The notes under the pieces were generated by a model. It was not told the DNA's origin and searched no databases. It worked only from the letters and a program-made list of their open reading frames with translations. Below, piece after piece: positions 17,852 to 26,229 of a stretch of DNA of 64,000 bases (position 1 is the first letter of the stretch; each line of letters begins with the position of its first letter). The stretch spans positions 62,001-126,000 of the forward strand of contig NIOE01000016.1 of assembly GCA_002205125.1 (NCBI GenBank), in the 5' to 3' direction. The translations under genes and the position numbers were made by a program. The stretch comes from Roseateles noduli (lineage in GTDB: Bacteria > Pseudomonadota > Gammaproteobacteria > Burkholderiales > Burkholderiaceae_C).

Positions 17852-18595
17852 CTACCTCGGACTGAACGTCCGCGGAAACACCACCGCGCTCTTGCGGTCC
17901 CGCAGGCGATAGCCCATCGCGGCGCGGTTGGCATCGCCGGCCATGGGCCCTGCTTCTTCGAGGAATCCGGCTGCGAGCATCCGCGTGCGGAAGCCGCTCT
18001 TGTCGACCGGACGTCCCAGCACGACCTCGTACATGCGCTGCAGCTGCGGCAGCGTGAAGGCCTCGGGCAACAGGAACGCCGGCAGCGACGTGTACTCCAC
18101 CTTCCCGCGCAGACGTTCGACCGCGGTCTTCAGGATCGCGGCGTGATCGAAGGCCAGACGCGGGCGCTTCAGCAGCGTCTCGACCTCGAACCAGCCGACG
18201 TCCGCCGCATTCGCGCCCTTGGCGAGCTTCACGCCATCGGCGGGGATCAACGCGAAGTACACATGGGTCGCGGACCACCCACGCGGATCACGATCCTTGC
18301 CGCCCCAGCTGCCGAGCTGTTCCAGATACGGACTGGCAACGCCAGTCTTCTCCGACAGCTTGCGCCGCGCGCAAGCCTCCAGATCGCGGTCGCGATCGAT
18401 GTCCACGAAACCGCCCGGCAAGGCCCAGCGATCGGGGAATGGCTCGCCTTCCTTGGATGGCCGCTGGACCAGCAGCACGCGTAACTGGTCTTCGACGACG
18501 GAGAAGATCACCACGTCGACCGTCGCGAACGGCAGGGGAAAGGACGGACTCGCGGAAGCGGGCTGTGGTTTCCGGCGCGAAGGTTCGGTCGTCAT
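17852..18595 (-). CDS. NrtR-like regulator (degenerate NUDIX plus winged helix)
   Basis: A 247-residue protein: an N-terminal NUDIX fold (FATVDVVIFSVVEDQLRVLLVQRP, then PDRWALPGGFVDID) and a C-terminal winged-helix part from about residue 155 (LPEAFTLPQLQRMYEVVLGRPVD, FRTRM), the NrtR architecture. The NUDIX box is degenerate: RKLSEKTGV stands where REUxEExGU is expected, so catalysis is unlikely and a sensing role is favoured. NrtR proteins are NAD-pathway repressors that respond to ADP-ribose-type ligands. It is divergent from kptA, with a double palindrome between them. Start MTTEPSRRK is preferred over an upstream in-frame start inside the operator. Confidence 0.85.
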   Translation of the reverse strand: MTTEPSRRKPQPASASPSFPLPFATVDVVIFSVVEDQLRVLLVQRPSKEGEPFPDRWALPGGFVDIDRDRDLEACARRKLSEKTGVASPYLEQLGSWGGKDRDPRGWSATHVYFALIPADGVKLAKGANAADVGWFEVETLLKRPRLAFDHAAILKTAVERLRGKVEYTSLPAFLLPEAFTLPQLQRMYEVVLGRPVDKSGFRTRMLAAGFLEEAGPMAGDANRAAMGYRLRDRKSAVVFPRTFSPR

Positions 18596-18625
18596 CGTCG
18601 TTCGGAGCTTGATCGGATCGTTGGA

Positions 18626-18668
18626 GAGTTGTATTGTGCAACCTTCGATGAGTTGCACTATACAACTC
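18626..18668. promoter_or_regulatory. Double palindromic operator between nrtR-like gene and kptA
   Basis: GAGTTGTATTGTGCAAC (18626-18642) and GTTGCACTATACAACTC (18652-18668) are inverted copies with one mismatch, separated by nine bases. Each arm is itself an imperfect palindrome (GTTGTA-N3-TGCAAC), so two dimer sites may exist about 26 bases apart. The position in the divergent promoter fits self-regulation by the NrtR-like protein and control of kptA (inference). Confidence 0.75.
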
Positions 18669-18716
18669 GATTCGGAATCACGACACAACAACAATCAAGT
18701 GAATGGGAGAGATGGG

Positions 18717-19274
18717 ATGAACACCATCAACGACAAGACGCTGACCTCGCTCAGCAAGCTGCTCAGCCTGACGCTACGCCACAAGCCGGAGACGCTCGGT
18801 CTCACGCTCGACGAGAACGGCTGGGTCGCGGTGGACGCGCTGCTCGCCGGCGCGCAGGCCGCAGGCAAGCGCATGGATCTCGCGCTGCTGCGCGAGATCG
18901 TCGAGACCAACAACAAGCAACGATTCGCCTTCAGCGAGGACGGTCTGCGCATCCGTGCGAACCAGGGGCACTCCGTCGAGGTGGCGCTTGACCTGCCTGC
19001 CGTGACGCCACCCGAGACGCTGCTGCACGGCACCGCGACCCGATTCCTCGATGCGATCCTCGCGGAGGGGCTCGACAAGCGGCAACGCCACCACGTGCAC
19101 CTCAGCGAGAACCCGGACACCGCGCGCCAGGTCGGCGCGCGCTACGGCAAGGTCGTGCTGCTGGAAGTCGACGCCGGTCGGATGCATCGCGACGGCCATC
19201 AGTTCTTCAGGACGGACAACGGCGTCTGGCTCACGGATGCCGTGCCGCCCAGCTACTTGAAGGTCTTGTCATGA
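18717..19274 (+). CDS. kptA: RNA 2'-phosphotransferase, Tpt1/KptA family
   Basis: Transfers a 2'-phosphate from RNA to NAD+, releasing nicotinamide and ADP-ribose 1'',2''-cyclic phosphate in the family's known reaction. The 185-residue protein has Arg21-His22 (LRHKP), Arg69 and Arg124, matching the Arg-His-Arg-Arg tetrad of Tpt1, plus HGTATRFL and HHVHLS. ATG 18717 has a GGGAGA site upstream. The physiological target in bacteria is unclear because they lack the tRNA splicing that makes 2'-phosphates. The divergent NrtR-like regulator links it to NAD or ADP-ribose sensing. Confidence 0.93.
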   Translation: MNTINDKTLTSLSKLLSLTLRHKPETLGLTLDENGWVAVDALLAGAQAAGKRMDLALLREIVETNNKQRFAFSEDGLRIRANQGHSVEVALDLPAVTPPETLLHGTATRFLDAILAEGLDKRQRHHVHLSENPDTARQVGARYGKVVLLEVDAGRMHRDGHQFFRTDNGVWLTDAVPPSYLKVLS

Positions 19275-19356
19275 CGCTCGCCACCATCGCTTGCTTCGGG
19301 CCGAGCAGCGCTCAAACCTGACCCTTCCGGCGCGTCCCTCCCGGCGTCTCGATAGA

Positions 19357-19752
19357 ATGACGCCTGTGACCCGCTGGTTCCGCATCCTTGTCCTGACGAT
19401 CCTCGTCCCCGCGTACGGCATCGCCGCCGCCGGCGTGACGATGTTCGCCGCGGGCGTCGCGCATGCGCAGCACCTGCTGGTCGACGGGCAACCCGACCAT
19501 CCTGCCGCCGCCCTCGCCGCAACACAGGCGGCGCAGGCCGGCGTCGACGACGATCACGCCGCCGAGAGATCCGCCGCGGTCGCCGCCCTGCTCTTCGAGC
19601 TCGGCGACACCTCGGACGACATGCCCGATCACTGCAAGCCCGACGCGCGTCCCCTGCGCGTCGCGCCGCCGCAGATGAACCCGCTCCCCACGCCCCAGCT
19701 GCACGAGCCTCAGCGCTGCCCGCAGCCGCCCCTGCGGCCGCCACGCGTCTGA
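19357..19752 (+). CDS. Small secreted or membrane-anchored protein of unknown function
   Basis: A 131-residue protein with an N-terminal hydrophobic helix (about 8-30, ending AGVAHA) that could be a signal peptide. The rest is His/Asp/Ala-rich, and the last 40 residues are dominated by proline (PLPTPQLHEPQRCPQPPLRPP). I do not recognise the family. A histidine- and acid-rich periplasmic tail could bind metal, but this is speculation. It sits between kptA and a CNNM-type transporter. Confidence 0.5.
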   Translation: MTPVTRWFRILVLTILVPAYGIAAAGVTMFAAGVAHAQHLLVDGQPDHPAAALAATQAAQAGVDDDHAAERSAAVAALLFELGDTSDDMPDHCKPDARPLRVAPPQMNPLPTPQLHEPQRCPQPPLRPPRV

Positions 19753-19915
19753 CCACGCCCGTGTAGCCCGCGCTTGAGGCGCTCCGCCGCCTCCCCCTCC
19801 CTTCCGCATCCCATCCGGCACGCGTCGCGCCTCCCGCGCCCGCGTGCGTCCGCGTCGTTCCGCTGCGCCCTCGATCCCGAGGGCCGGCAGGCCGTCGTTC
19901 CTTCCTCATCCCATC

Positions 19916-21226
19916 ATGGAAATCGCCTTACTTTTCTTCCTCATCCTGCTCAACGGCCTGTTCGCCATGTCCGAGATCGGACTGGTCACCGCGCGCCGCG
20001 CGCGCCTGCAGAAGCTCATCGACGACGGCGACAGCGCCGCCGCCGCGGCCGTCAAGCTGGGTGAGGACCCGACCCGCTTCCTGTCGACGATCCAGATCGG
20101 CATCACCTCGATCGGCGTGCTCAACGGCATCGTCGGCGAGGCCGCGCTCGCCGGCCCGCTCGCGCTGTGGCTCACTTCCTACGGCGTACCGACCGAGTAC
20201 GCCAGCGGCGCCGCGACCGGCCTGGTCGTCGTGCTGATCACCTACTTCTCGATCGTGCTGGGCGAGCTCGTGCCCAAGCGCCTGGGCCAGTCCAACCCCG
20301 AGGCCGTCGCGCGCCTGGTCGCGCGTCCGATCGCGGCGCTCGCCGTCGCGACCAAGCCCTTCGTGCGGCTGCTGTCGGGCTCGACGAACGCGCTGCTGCG
20401 CCTGCTCGGCGTGAAGCAGTCGGCCGCCTTCAACGTCACCGAGGAAGAGATCCACGCCGTGCTCGCCGAAGGCACCAGCGCCGGCGTCATCGAGTCGCAC
20501 GAGCACGCCATGGTGCGCAACGTCTTCCGCCTGGACGACCGCCAGATCGGCTCGCTGATGGTGTCGCGCCGCGACGTGGTCTGCCTGGACCTGAACGATC
20601 CGATGGAAACGACGCTCGCGCGCATCGAGGCCTCGGACCACGCGCTGTTCCCGGTCGTGCGCGGCGGCCTGCATGACATCGTTGGCGTGGTGAACGCGCG
20701 CCAGCTGCTGTCGGAGATGCTGCGCCAGCGCCAGCCGCGCCTGGATGAGCGCCTCGCGCCCGCGCTGTACGTGCCGGAGACGCTGACCGGCATGGAGCTG
20801 CTGGCCAACTTCCGCCTGTCGGCCGTGCACATGGCCTTCGTCATCGACGAGTACGGCGAGGTGCAAGGCCTGGTCACGCTGCACGACCTGGTCGAGGCGA
20901 TCACCGGCGAGTTCCAGCCGCGCGATCCGGCCACCGCCTGGGCGGTCCAGCGCGAGGACGGCTCCTGGCTGCTCGACGGCCACATCCCGGTGCCGGAACT
21001 CAAGGACCGCCTGAACCTCGACGAGGTGCCGGAAGAAGAGCGCGGCCGGTATCACACGCTGAGCGGCATGATGATGCTGCTCACCGGCCGGCTGCCGCGC
21101 GAGGCGGACACCGTGGAGTGGGAAGGCTGGCGCTTCGAGATCGTCGACATGGACGGCAAGACCATCGACAAGGTGCTGGCGTCGCGCGTCGTGGAGGTCG
21201 CGGAGGTCGCCGATGTCTTGGCGTGA
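19916..21226 (+). CDS. CNNM/CorC-HlyC family transporter with CBS domains
   Basis: A 436-residue protein: an N-terminal DUF21/CNNM membrane domain (about residues 1-190, with FLILLNGLFAMSEIGLVTARRARL and the conserved GELVPKRL), two CBS domains (about 200-330) and a C-terminal CorC_HlyC domain (about 345-430). Family members are linked to magnesium or cobalt efflux and are often misnamed hemolysins. ATG 19916 begins right at the first membrane helix. It overlaps the next gene by 14 bases. Confidence 0.9.
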   Translation: MEIALLFFLILLNGLFAMSEIGLVTARRARLQKLIDDGDSAAAAAVKLGEDPTRFLSTIQIGITSIGVLNGIVGEAALAGPLALWLTSYGVPTEYASGAATGLVVVLITYFSIVLGELVPKRLGQSNPEAVARLVARPIAALAVATKPFVRLLSGSTNALLRLLGVKQSAAFNVTEEEIHAVLAEGTSAGVIESHEHAMVRNVFRLDDRQIGSLMVSRRDVVCLDLNDPMETTLARIEASDHALFPVVRGGLHDIVGVVNARQLLSEMLRQRQPRLDERLAPALYVPETLTGMELLANFRLSAVHMAFVIDEYGEVQGLVTLHDLVEAITGEFQPRDPATAWAVQREDGSWLLDGHIPVPELKDRLNLDEVPEEERGRYHTLSGMMMLLTGRLPREADTVEWEGWRFEIVDMDGKTIDKVLASRVVEVAEVADVLA

Positions 21227-21719
21227 CGTCGCTCGGGTGGCGGCCGTGCTGATCCTGGTGCCGCTGCTCGTGTCGTGCTCGGAGGGCTACCCCGGCGAGG
21301 ACCGGCCGCTGGTCAGCCCCTTCGACATGAACAACGCCGAGCGCGTCGCCGAGCTCAACGTCGTCGGCCGGGATTCGCCCGGCCCGCGCTGGCGCTATGC
21401 GCTGCGCGGGGGCTGCGCGCTGGAGGTCGAGCAAGGCAGCGGCAAGGACCAGCGGCGCGTGGCGGTGACGCTGAAGCGATCGATGGACGCGGAGGTCGTC
21501 TTCGACGACGCGACGAAGACCTACGACGTCGCGTTGATCGATCGCTCGGTCGATGCCGGCAAGCCCATCGCGACGCTGCTCAAGACGGACAAGTGGACCT
21601 ATGCGACGCAGGGGAGCCTGCTCGTCGATCTGTTGATCAGGGATTGCGCAGCAGGGTCCACCGCACGACGGCTTCAAACGACGGGAAACTTGCCATTCCC
21701 CGGTCGGTCACCAACGTGA
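21213..21719 (+). CDS. Probable lipoprotein of unknown function
   Basis: A 168-residue protein with a lipoprotein signal (LLVSC, lipid-acceptor Cys22) and a small mature part containing GGCALEVEQG and LIRDCAAG, which may form a disulfide. It overlaps the CorC-type gene by 14 bases, suggesting translational coupling. Its last 28 codons overlap, on the opposite strand, the 3' end of the next gene (21637-22083). The two frames cannot both be freely evolving there, so the tail after RDC may be a recent extension. Confidence 0.6.
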   Translation: MSWRDVARVAAVLILVPLLVSCSEGYPGEDRPLVSPFDMNNAERVAELNVVGRDSPGPRWRYALRGGCALEVEQGSGKDQRRVAVTLKRSMDAEVVFDDATKTYDVALIDRSVDAGKPIATLLKTDKWTYATQGSLLVDLLIRDCAAGSTARRLQTTGNLPFPGRSPT

Positions 21720-22083
21720 GCAGGTAGTACTGGATCCCCTGCCCGTACGAGACTTCCAGTTGGAGGTCACGGATGCGCGGGGGTCCCTGAACGAACAGGC
21801 CCTCGCGCGGCACACCGTCGCGATCGACGAGGTCGCCTTGAATGGGCTGGATCGCGAACAGCTCGATGTCGATGTGCACGCGGAGCGAGATCCGCGCCGC
21901 GGCACGGTGCAGTCCGAACGCCGCCAGCAGTCGCTTCTTCCGGCCCGGCCAGCTCGACGCGGCCAGCGTGCAGCCGATGGCGAGCCGGAAGTGATGCCCC
22001 TGCTCGTCCTCGAACGGCCCCAGCGACCGCAACCACCGATCCGGCTCCGTTGGCGGCAATCCTGCGAGAACGTCATCGCTCAT
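21637..22083 (-). CDS. Hypothetical protein, 148 residues
   Basis: Starts at ATG 22083 (MSDDVLAGLPPTEPD), 17 bases after the stop of the gene at 22101-23414 on the same strand. It is soluble and beta-rich (FRLAIGCTLAASS, ISLRVHIDIELFAIQP, LQLEVSYGQGIQYYLLTLVTD), with no signal peptide or known motif. Longer in-frame starts run over the upstream gene and are rejected. It is probably the second gene of a two-gene unit. Its end overlaps the convergent lipoprotein gene by 83 bases. Confidence 0.55.
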   Translation of the reverse strand: MSDDVLAGLPPTEPDRWLRSLGPFEDEQGHHFRLAIGCTLAASSWPGRKKRLLAAFGLHRAAARISLRVHIDIELFAIQPIQGDLVDRDGVPREGLFVQGPPRIRDLQLEVSYGQGIQYYLLTLVTDRGMASFPSFEAVVRWTLLRNP

Positions 22084-22100
22084 CCGCGCCTGTCTCCGGC

Positions 22101-23414
22101 CTACTTCGAGTAGCCCTGGTCCTTGATGAACACCGCGCGCTGCTTCTCGCCGTTGAAGGCGAAGAGCACGCGCTCCTGCTCGCCGTTTTCGCGCTCGACG
22201 ACCATGCTCCAGCGGTCGAGCCGGTAGCGGCCGACGAAGTCGCCGCCGTTGCGTCGCTGTCGCTGCGCGCCGCCGGCACCGGCGCCGACGGCGCTGACGG
22301 ACGAGGTCGTCGTGCTGCCCCCGCGCGAGTAGGTGCTGGTCGCCATCCCCGCCACGCCGTTCGCCGCGGCCATGCCGCCGGTGCCGAAGACGGACTTGCC
22401 GGTCTGCTCGAATGTGCCGTCCGGCTGGAAATGGAAACGGTTCTGCGAGCTGCCGCCGCCGAGGATCGAATACCAGGAGTGCGTGAACGTGCCGTCGATC
22501 TTCTGTCCCGCCGAGGCGGGCGCCGCCGGCGTGCCGCTGATCGTGCGCCAGTCCTTGTCGTCGTGGTCCTTGATCTGCCAGTCGCCGCCGCTGCGCCGCC
22601 ACTGGAGCACGCGTTCCGGCTTGAAGCGCCGCGCCGCGGCCATGTCGAGCTCATCCGGCGGCAGATCGAGATTGCGATAACCGGTGCCGTCCTTGAGCAG
22701 CAGGTGCAGGTTCTCCACCAGGCTCTCGCCGCTGGGCTGGTACCAGGTCCAGAGCATGACGGCGATGTCGCGCTCCGCCACGCCCTTGCCCGGCGCCACG
22801 TGGACGGCGCGATCGGCGGCGGCGCGGCGCTCCATCGTCGCGGTCCGCTCGGCGGCCTCGCGTTGGCGACGCTCGTCCCCGGCGAGCGCCTTCAGCGCGG
22901 GCCACAGCTCGTTCGACTTCGACGACAAGGTCTTCAATCCGCCGCCGTAGCGCTGCAGCAGCGCCTCGTCCTGCGAGAACGCGATCCGCAGCCATTCGAC
23001 CTGGCCGTTGCGCGCCGGGCGCAGGTAGACCTGCGTCTCGACGGGCGCGCCGTTCACGGTCGCCACGCAGTTCTGGAGCACCACGCCGGCCTGCAACATC
23101 TGCGGCGGCTTGCAGGTGGGCTGGCCCGCGGCGCCCAGACCGCGCATCGGATCCATGATGCGCGCGAGCGCCGCGATGCCGTCGTCGCGCCCGGCGTCCG
23201 CCGGCGGCGCGACCCAGAGCTGCATCACCTTCCCCGGCGGCAGATCGGCGGGTTGCAGCAGCAGGCCGTCCTCGTGCACGCGTTGCGTCCAGCCGGACGG
23301 GACGTCGAGGGCCAGCGCGGACACGAGCGGCGCCGACAACACGGCGGCGACAGCAGCGGCGGCGGCTCGGCCAAGGAACGAGGGGCAGCGGCGGACGAGG
23401 TCGGAACAGCGCAT
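22101..23414 (-). CDS. Large secreted protein of unknown function
   Basis: A 437-residue protein starting MRCSDLVRRC with a signal peptide ending around LVSALA (about residue 35). The mature part has a cysteine pair region (QPTCKPPQM, QNCVATVNG), an Arg/Glu/Ala-rich helical stretch in the middle, a WTWYQPSGESLVENLHLLL segment, and a C-terminal half with a Ser/Gly/Thr-rich loop (YSRGGSTTTSSVS) followed by strands resembling a stress-inducible-type beta barrel (GDFVGRYRLDRWSMVVER). I do not recognise the family. A small gene follows directly on the same strand. Confidence 0.6.
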   Translation of the reverse strand: MRCSDLVRRCPSFLGRAAAAAVAAVLSAPLVSALALDVPSGWTQRVHEDGLLLQPADLPPGKVMQLWVAPPADAGRDDGIAALARIMDPMRGLGAAGQPTCKPPQMLQAGVVLQNCVATVNGAPVETQVYLRPARNGQVEWLRIAFSQDEALLQRYGGGLKTLSSKSNELWPALKALAGDERRQREAAERTATMERRAAADRAVHVAPGKGVAERDIAVMLWTWYQPSGESLVENLHLLLKDGTGYRNLDLPPDELDMAAARRFKPERVLQWRRSGGDWQIKDHDDKDWRTISGTPAAPASAGQKIDGTFTHSWYSILGGGSSQNRFHFQPDGTFEQTGKSVFGTGGMAAANGVAGMATSTYSRGGSTTTSSVSAVGAGAGGAQRQRRNGGDFVGRYRLDRWSMVVERENGEQERVLFAFNGEKQRAVFIKDQGYSK

Positions 23415-23561
23415 GGACTTCCTGCGGAAACCGGAAGCGCGCAGTGTCCCGGCGATGCGCGCAACTGCGTCCCCCAAGGGCTAGGGAGTCCGACCGGGCC
23501 ACGTGGGTCCAGGTCTTGCCCCACCCGCACGGGCGATCGACGTTTCCGACCCCCAAACGCA

Positions 23562-23583
23562 AAGCGGACCCGAAGGTCCGCTT
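23562..23583 (-). terminator. Hairpin terminator after the amino-acid-binding protein gene
   Basis: On the minus strand AAGCGGACC-TTCG-GGTCCGCTT is a perfect 9 bp stem with a stable TTCG tetraloop, followed by TGCGTTTG. It lies about 50 bases past the stop at 23633 and fits an intrinsic terminator with a poor T tract. Confidence 0.7.
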
Positions 23584-23632
23584 GCTCACCAGGATCCGGA
23601 GGGATCGCGCAGATCGACGCTCAGATCGACGC

Positions 23633-24550
23633 TCAGATCGAATAACCCAGCAGCATCGCCACGCCCGCTTCGCGGTTCGGACGCTTGAAGCCGTCGCGCG
23701 TCAGGCGGTTCATCGGGATCGACAGCGCCGAGGTCTGGAACCACTTGTTGTAGAGCTGCTCGATCTCGCCGCTGCTGTAGACGCGGCTCAGCGCGCGGTC
23801 CACGGCCGCCGCCAGCTTGGCGTCGCCCTTGCGCATCATGATCCCGTAGGGTTCCACCGAGAACGCCATCTGCCCCAGGCTCAGGCTGTCCAGCGCCTTG
23901 TCCTTGGACGCCAGGCCCAGCAGCAGCGCATCGTCCTGCGCGAACGCGCGGGCCTTGCCCTCGCGCAGCGCCTTGAAGGCATCGGTGTTGTTGGGGTACT
24001 GGACCAGCTGCATCTTGGCCTCGCCCGAGGTGTTCAACTGCGTGAACAGCTTCTCCGAGGTCGTGCCCTTGGCCAGCGCGATCGTCATGCCGTCCAGGTC
24101 CTTGATGGTGTCGACCTTGGCGCCATTGGCGATCAGCACGCGCATGCCCGCGACGAAGATCGTGTAGCTGAAGTCGACCTGCTCCTGACGCGCCTTGGTG
24201 TTGGTCGTCGAGCCGCATTCCAGGTCGATCTCGCCCTTCTGCAGCTTGGGGATCCGGTCCGCGCCGGACACGACGACGTAGTTGACCTTCAGCTCGGGGA
24301 GCTTCAGCTCCTTCTTGATCTCTTCCACGGCCTGCAGGCACAGGTCGACCGAGTAGCCCTGACCCTGCTTCTGCTCGTTGACGAACGAGAACGGCCGCGA
24401 CGCTTCGCGCACGCCCAGCGTGATCGTCTTGGACTCCTTGATGCGGGCCATCGTGTCGACGGCCGGGCCGGCGGCGCGGGCCGACAGCGCGGTCAGCGCC
24501 ACGGCAGACAGGACAAGAGCGCCGCTCAGGCGCCGGATCGCGGAGGACAT
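23633..24550 (-). CDS. Periplasmic amino-acid-binding protein (GltI-like)
   Basis: A 305-residue solute-binding protein of family 3. It has a signal peptide (cleavage near LSARA/A, residue 26), then MARIKESKTITLGVREASRPFSF at the start of lobe 1 and the family motif GYSVDLCLQAVE. DLECGSTTNTKARQE and ALAKGTTSEK are typical of glutamate/aspartate-binding proteins. No permease or ATPase genes are adjacent, so it is an orphan subunit here. Its 3' end runs into 2.6 copies of a 12 bp repeat at 23610-23640, and a TTCG-loop terminator follows. Confidence 0.9.
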   Translation of the reverse strand: MSSAIRRLSGALVLSAVALTALSARAAGPAVDTMARIKESKTITLGVREASRPFSFVNEQKQGQGYSVDLCLQAVEEIKKELKLPELKVNYVVVSGADRIPKLQKGEIDLECGSTTNTKARQEQVDFSYTIFVAGMRVLIANGAKVDTIKDLDGMTIALAKGTTSEKLFTQLNTSGEAKMQLVQYPNNTDAFKALREGKARAFAQDDALLLGLASKDKALDSLSLGQMAFSVEPYGIMMRKGDAKLAAAVDRALSRVYSSGEIEQLYNKWFQTSALSIPMNRLTRDGFKRPNREAGVAMLLGYSI

Positions 24551-24618
24551 GGTCAGGTTCCGGGTCGGTGAAAACCCTGAATTCTAGGGAGCGGACGTTA
24601 CTCACCTGTAACCAATAA

Positions 24619-24632
24619 CCCCCGTTCGGGGG
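24619..24632 (-). terminator. Hairpin after the MFS transporter gene
   Basis: Read on the minus strand, CCCCC-GAAC-GGGGG is followed by TTATTGG, about 70 bases past the MFS stop. The short GC stem with a T-rich tail fits a weak intrinsic terminator. Confidence 0.5.
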
Positions 24633-24700
24633 CCCACTCTAGACGGTTCGGCAAGAAGCCTCGCCCGTCCGTGACTTCCCTCACGGATCGATGGGCGAAC

Positions 24701-25993
24701 TCAGCCCACCTTGGCCGGCGCCGGCACGCCGCCTGCCGGCTTGCCGCGCACCAGTTGGCGCATCAGCAGCGCCGCGACCAGCGTCGAGGCGATGACGACG
24801 TAACCCACGTAGGGGAAGTCGTTGACGTGGCCGTCCGGCCCGATGTGCACGATGTGCCCGGCCACCAGCGAGGCCAGCCCGCCGGCCAGCTGCTGCAGCG
24901 CCGAGTTGATCGCGTTGAACGAGCCGCGCTGCTCCGGCGCCGGCACGCCGGCCAGCGTCACCTGGGCCGGGATCATGCGGGAGAAGATCCCGACGAACAT
25001 CACGACGTTGACGACGATCAGCACCCACAGCGGCGAGGCGCCGAGGTGGGTGTAGAACGCGACCGTGGCGATGGTGATCGCGCAGCCGGCGTAGAACACG
25101 GGCATCGCGCCGATGCGGTCCGACAGCCGGCCGATCAGCGGCGAGAACACCAGGGTGCAGATGCCGGTGATCAGGTAGATGATCGGCAGGTGGTCCAGCG
25201 GGATGCCGACGTTGTGCACGACGAAGGCGCTGGCGAAGGGCATCAGCATGAAGCCGCCCGTGGTCAGCAGCGCGGTCAGCGCGAAGGCCAGCTGCTGGCG
25301 CGGGATGCGCACCGTCTGGAACAGGTGCCGCGCCGCACTGTGCTGGCCGGTGCCGGCCGCGCCCAGGTGCGCGTTCACCGGCTGCAGCTTGAAGGCGATC
25401 ACCAGCGCCGCGAGCAGCCCGAAGAGCACGATCGCGATGAACGGCGCATGCCAGTCGAAGCGCGACGCCAGGAAGATCGAGAACGGCAGCCCCAGCACCT
25501 GGCTGGCCGCGAAACCGCCCTGCAGCAGGCCCATCACGCGGCCGCGCTGGGCTGGCGGGAACAGGTCGGCGGTGATCGCCATCACGATGGAGCCGATCAC
25601 GCCGCCGAACAGCCCGGTGACGATGCGTGCCGCCAGCAGCGAGGGGAAGCTCGTCGCGAGCCCGCACCACAGCGTGCCCAGCAGGAAGCCGCAGAAGAAG
25701 AACAGCAGCAGGCGCTTGCGGTCGAAGCGGTCGGCGAAGCCCGCCGTGAGCAGGCCGGCGATGCCGGCGCTGAAGGCGTAGGCGGAGACGGCCAGGCCGA
25801 ACTCGCCGGAGCTCATGCGCAGCGCCGGCATGATCATCACGCCCAGCGGCGACATGATCATGAAGTCCAGCACCACGGAGAACTGCAGCAGCGCCATCAG
25901 GCCGGCGGCAAGCTTCTGATAGGAGGTGAACGGCACGACGCCCGCGGGAGCTGCGGGAGCGACGGGGGCCGGAGACGATTTGTTTTCTGACAT
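24701..25993 (-). CDS. MFS transporter
   Basis: A 430-residue protein with about 12 membrane helices. The MFS signature between helices 2 and 3 is GFADRFDRKRLLL, and the pseudo-repeat after helix 8 is GRLSDRIGAMPV. The N-terminal tail is Pro/Ala-rich. It resembles drug or metabolite exporters of the DHA1 type, but the substrate cannot be read. Start MSENKSSPAP (ATG 25993) is used; an upstream in-frame start adds an unlikely cysteine-rich extension. It stands alone, back to back with the cyclase gene. Confidence 0.9.
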   Translation of the reverse strand: MSENKSSPAPVAPAAPAGVVPFTSYQKLAAGLMALLQFSVVLDFMIMSPLGVMIMPALRMSSGEFGLAVSAYAFSAGIAGLLTAGFADRFDRKRLLLFFFCGFLLGTLWCGLATSFPSLLAARIVTGLFGGVIGSIVMAITADLFPPAQRGRVMGLLQGGFAASQVLGLPFSIFLASRFDWHAPFIAIVLFGLLAALVIAFKLQPVNAHLGAAGTGQHSAARHLFQTVRIPRQQLAFALTALLTTGGFMLMPFASAFVVHNVGIPLDHLPIIYLITGICTLVFSPLIGRLSDRIGAMPVFYAGCAITIATVAFYTHLGASPLWVLIVVNVVMFVGIFSRMIPAQVTLAGVPAPEQRGSFNAINSALQQLAGGLASLVAGHIVHIGPDGHVNDFPYVGYVVIASTLVAALLMRQLVRGKPAGGVPAPAKVG

Positions 25994-26229
25994 GGGGCGC
26001 GATTCTGCGCATCCCTCGTATCCGCAGCGTAAAGACATGGCACCCATCGGGAGATTCCCCGAGTCGCGGCGGTGCCGGGCCGCAACGTCACCGGAAACAG
26101 GGGGTGAATCGCGCGGGCGCCAGGTCTAGACTGGCGGCACGACGGCAGGTGGTCCCGCGCATCGACGCACCCAGTGCGCGCGCGGAGGGGGCCGTCGTGG
26201 GACAGGGAGCGGTCCTTTCGGAGCGGTCG

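Noticed and set aside
23610-23640. 12 bp tandem repeat at the end of the amino-acid-binding protein gene as a regulatory array
   Set aside because: Only 2.6 copies, overlapping the stop codon; most likely replication slippage.
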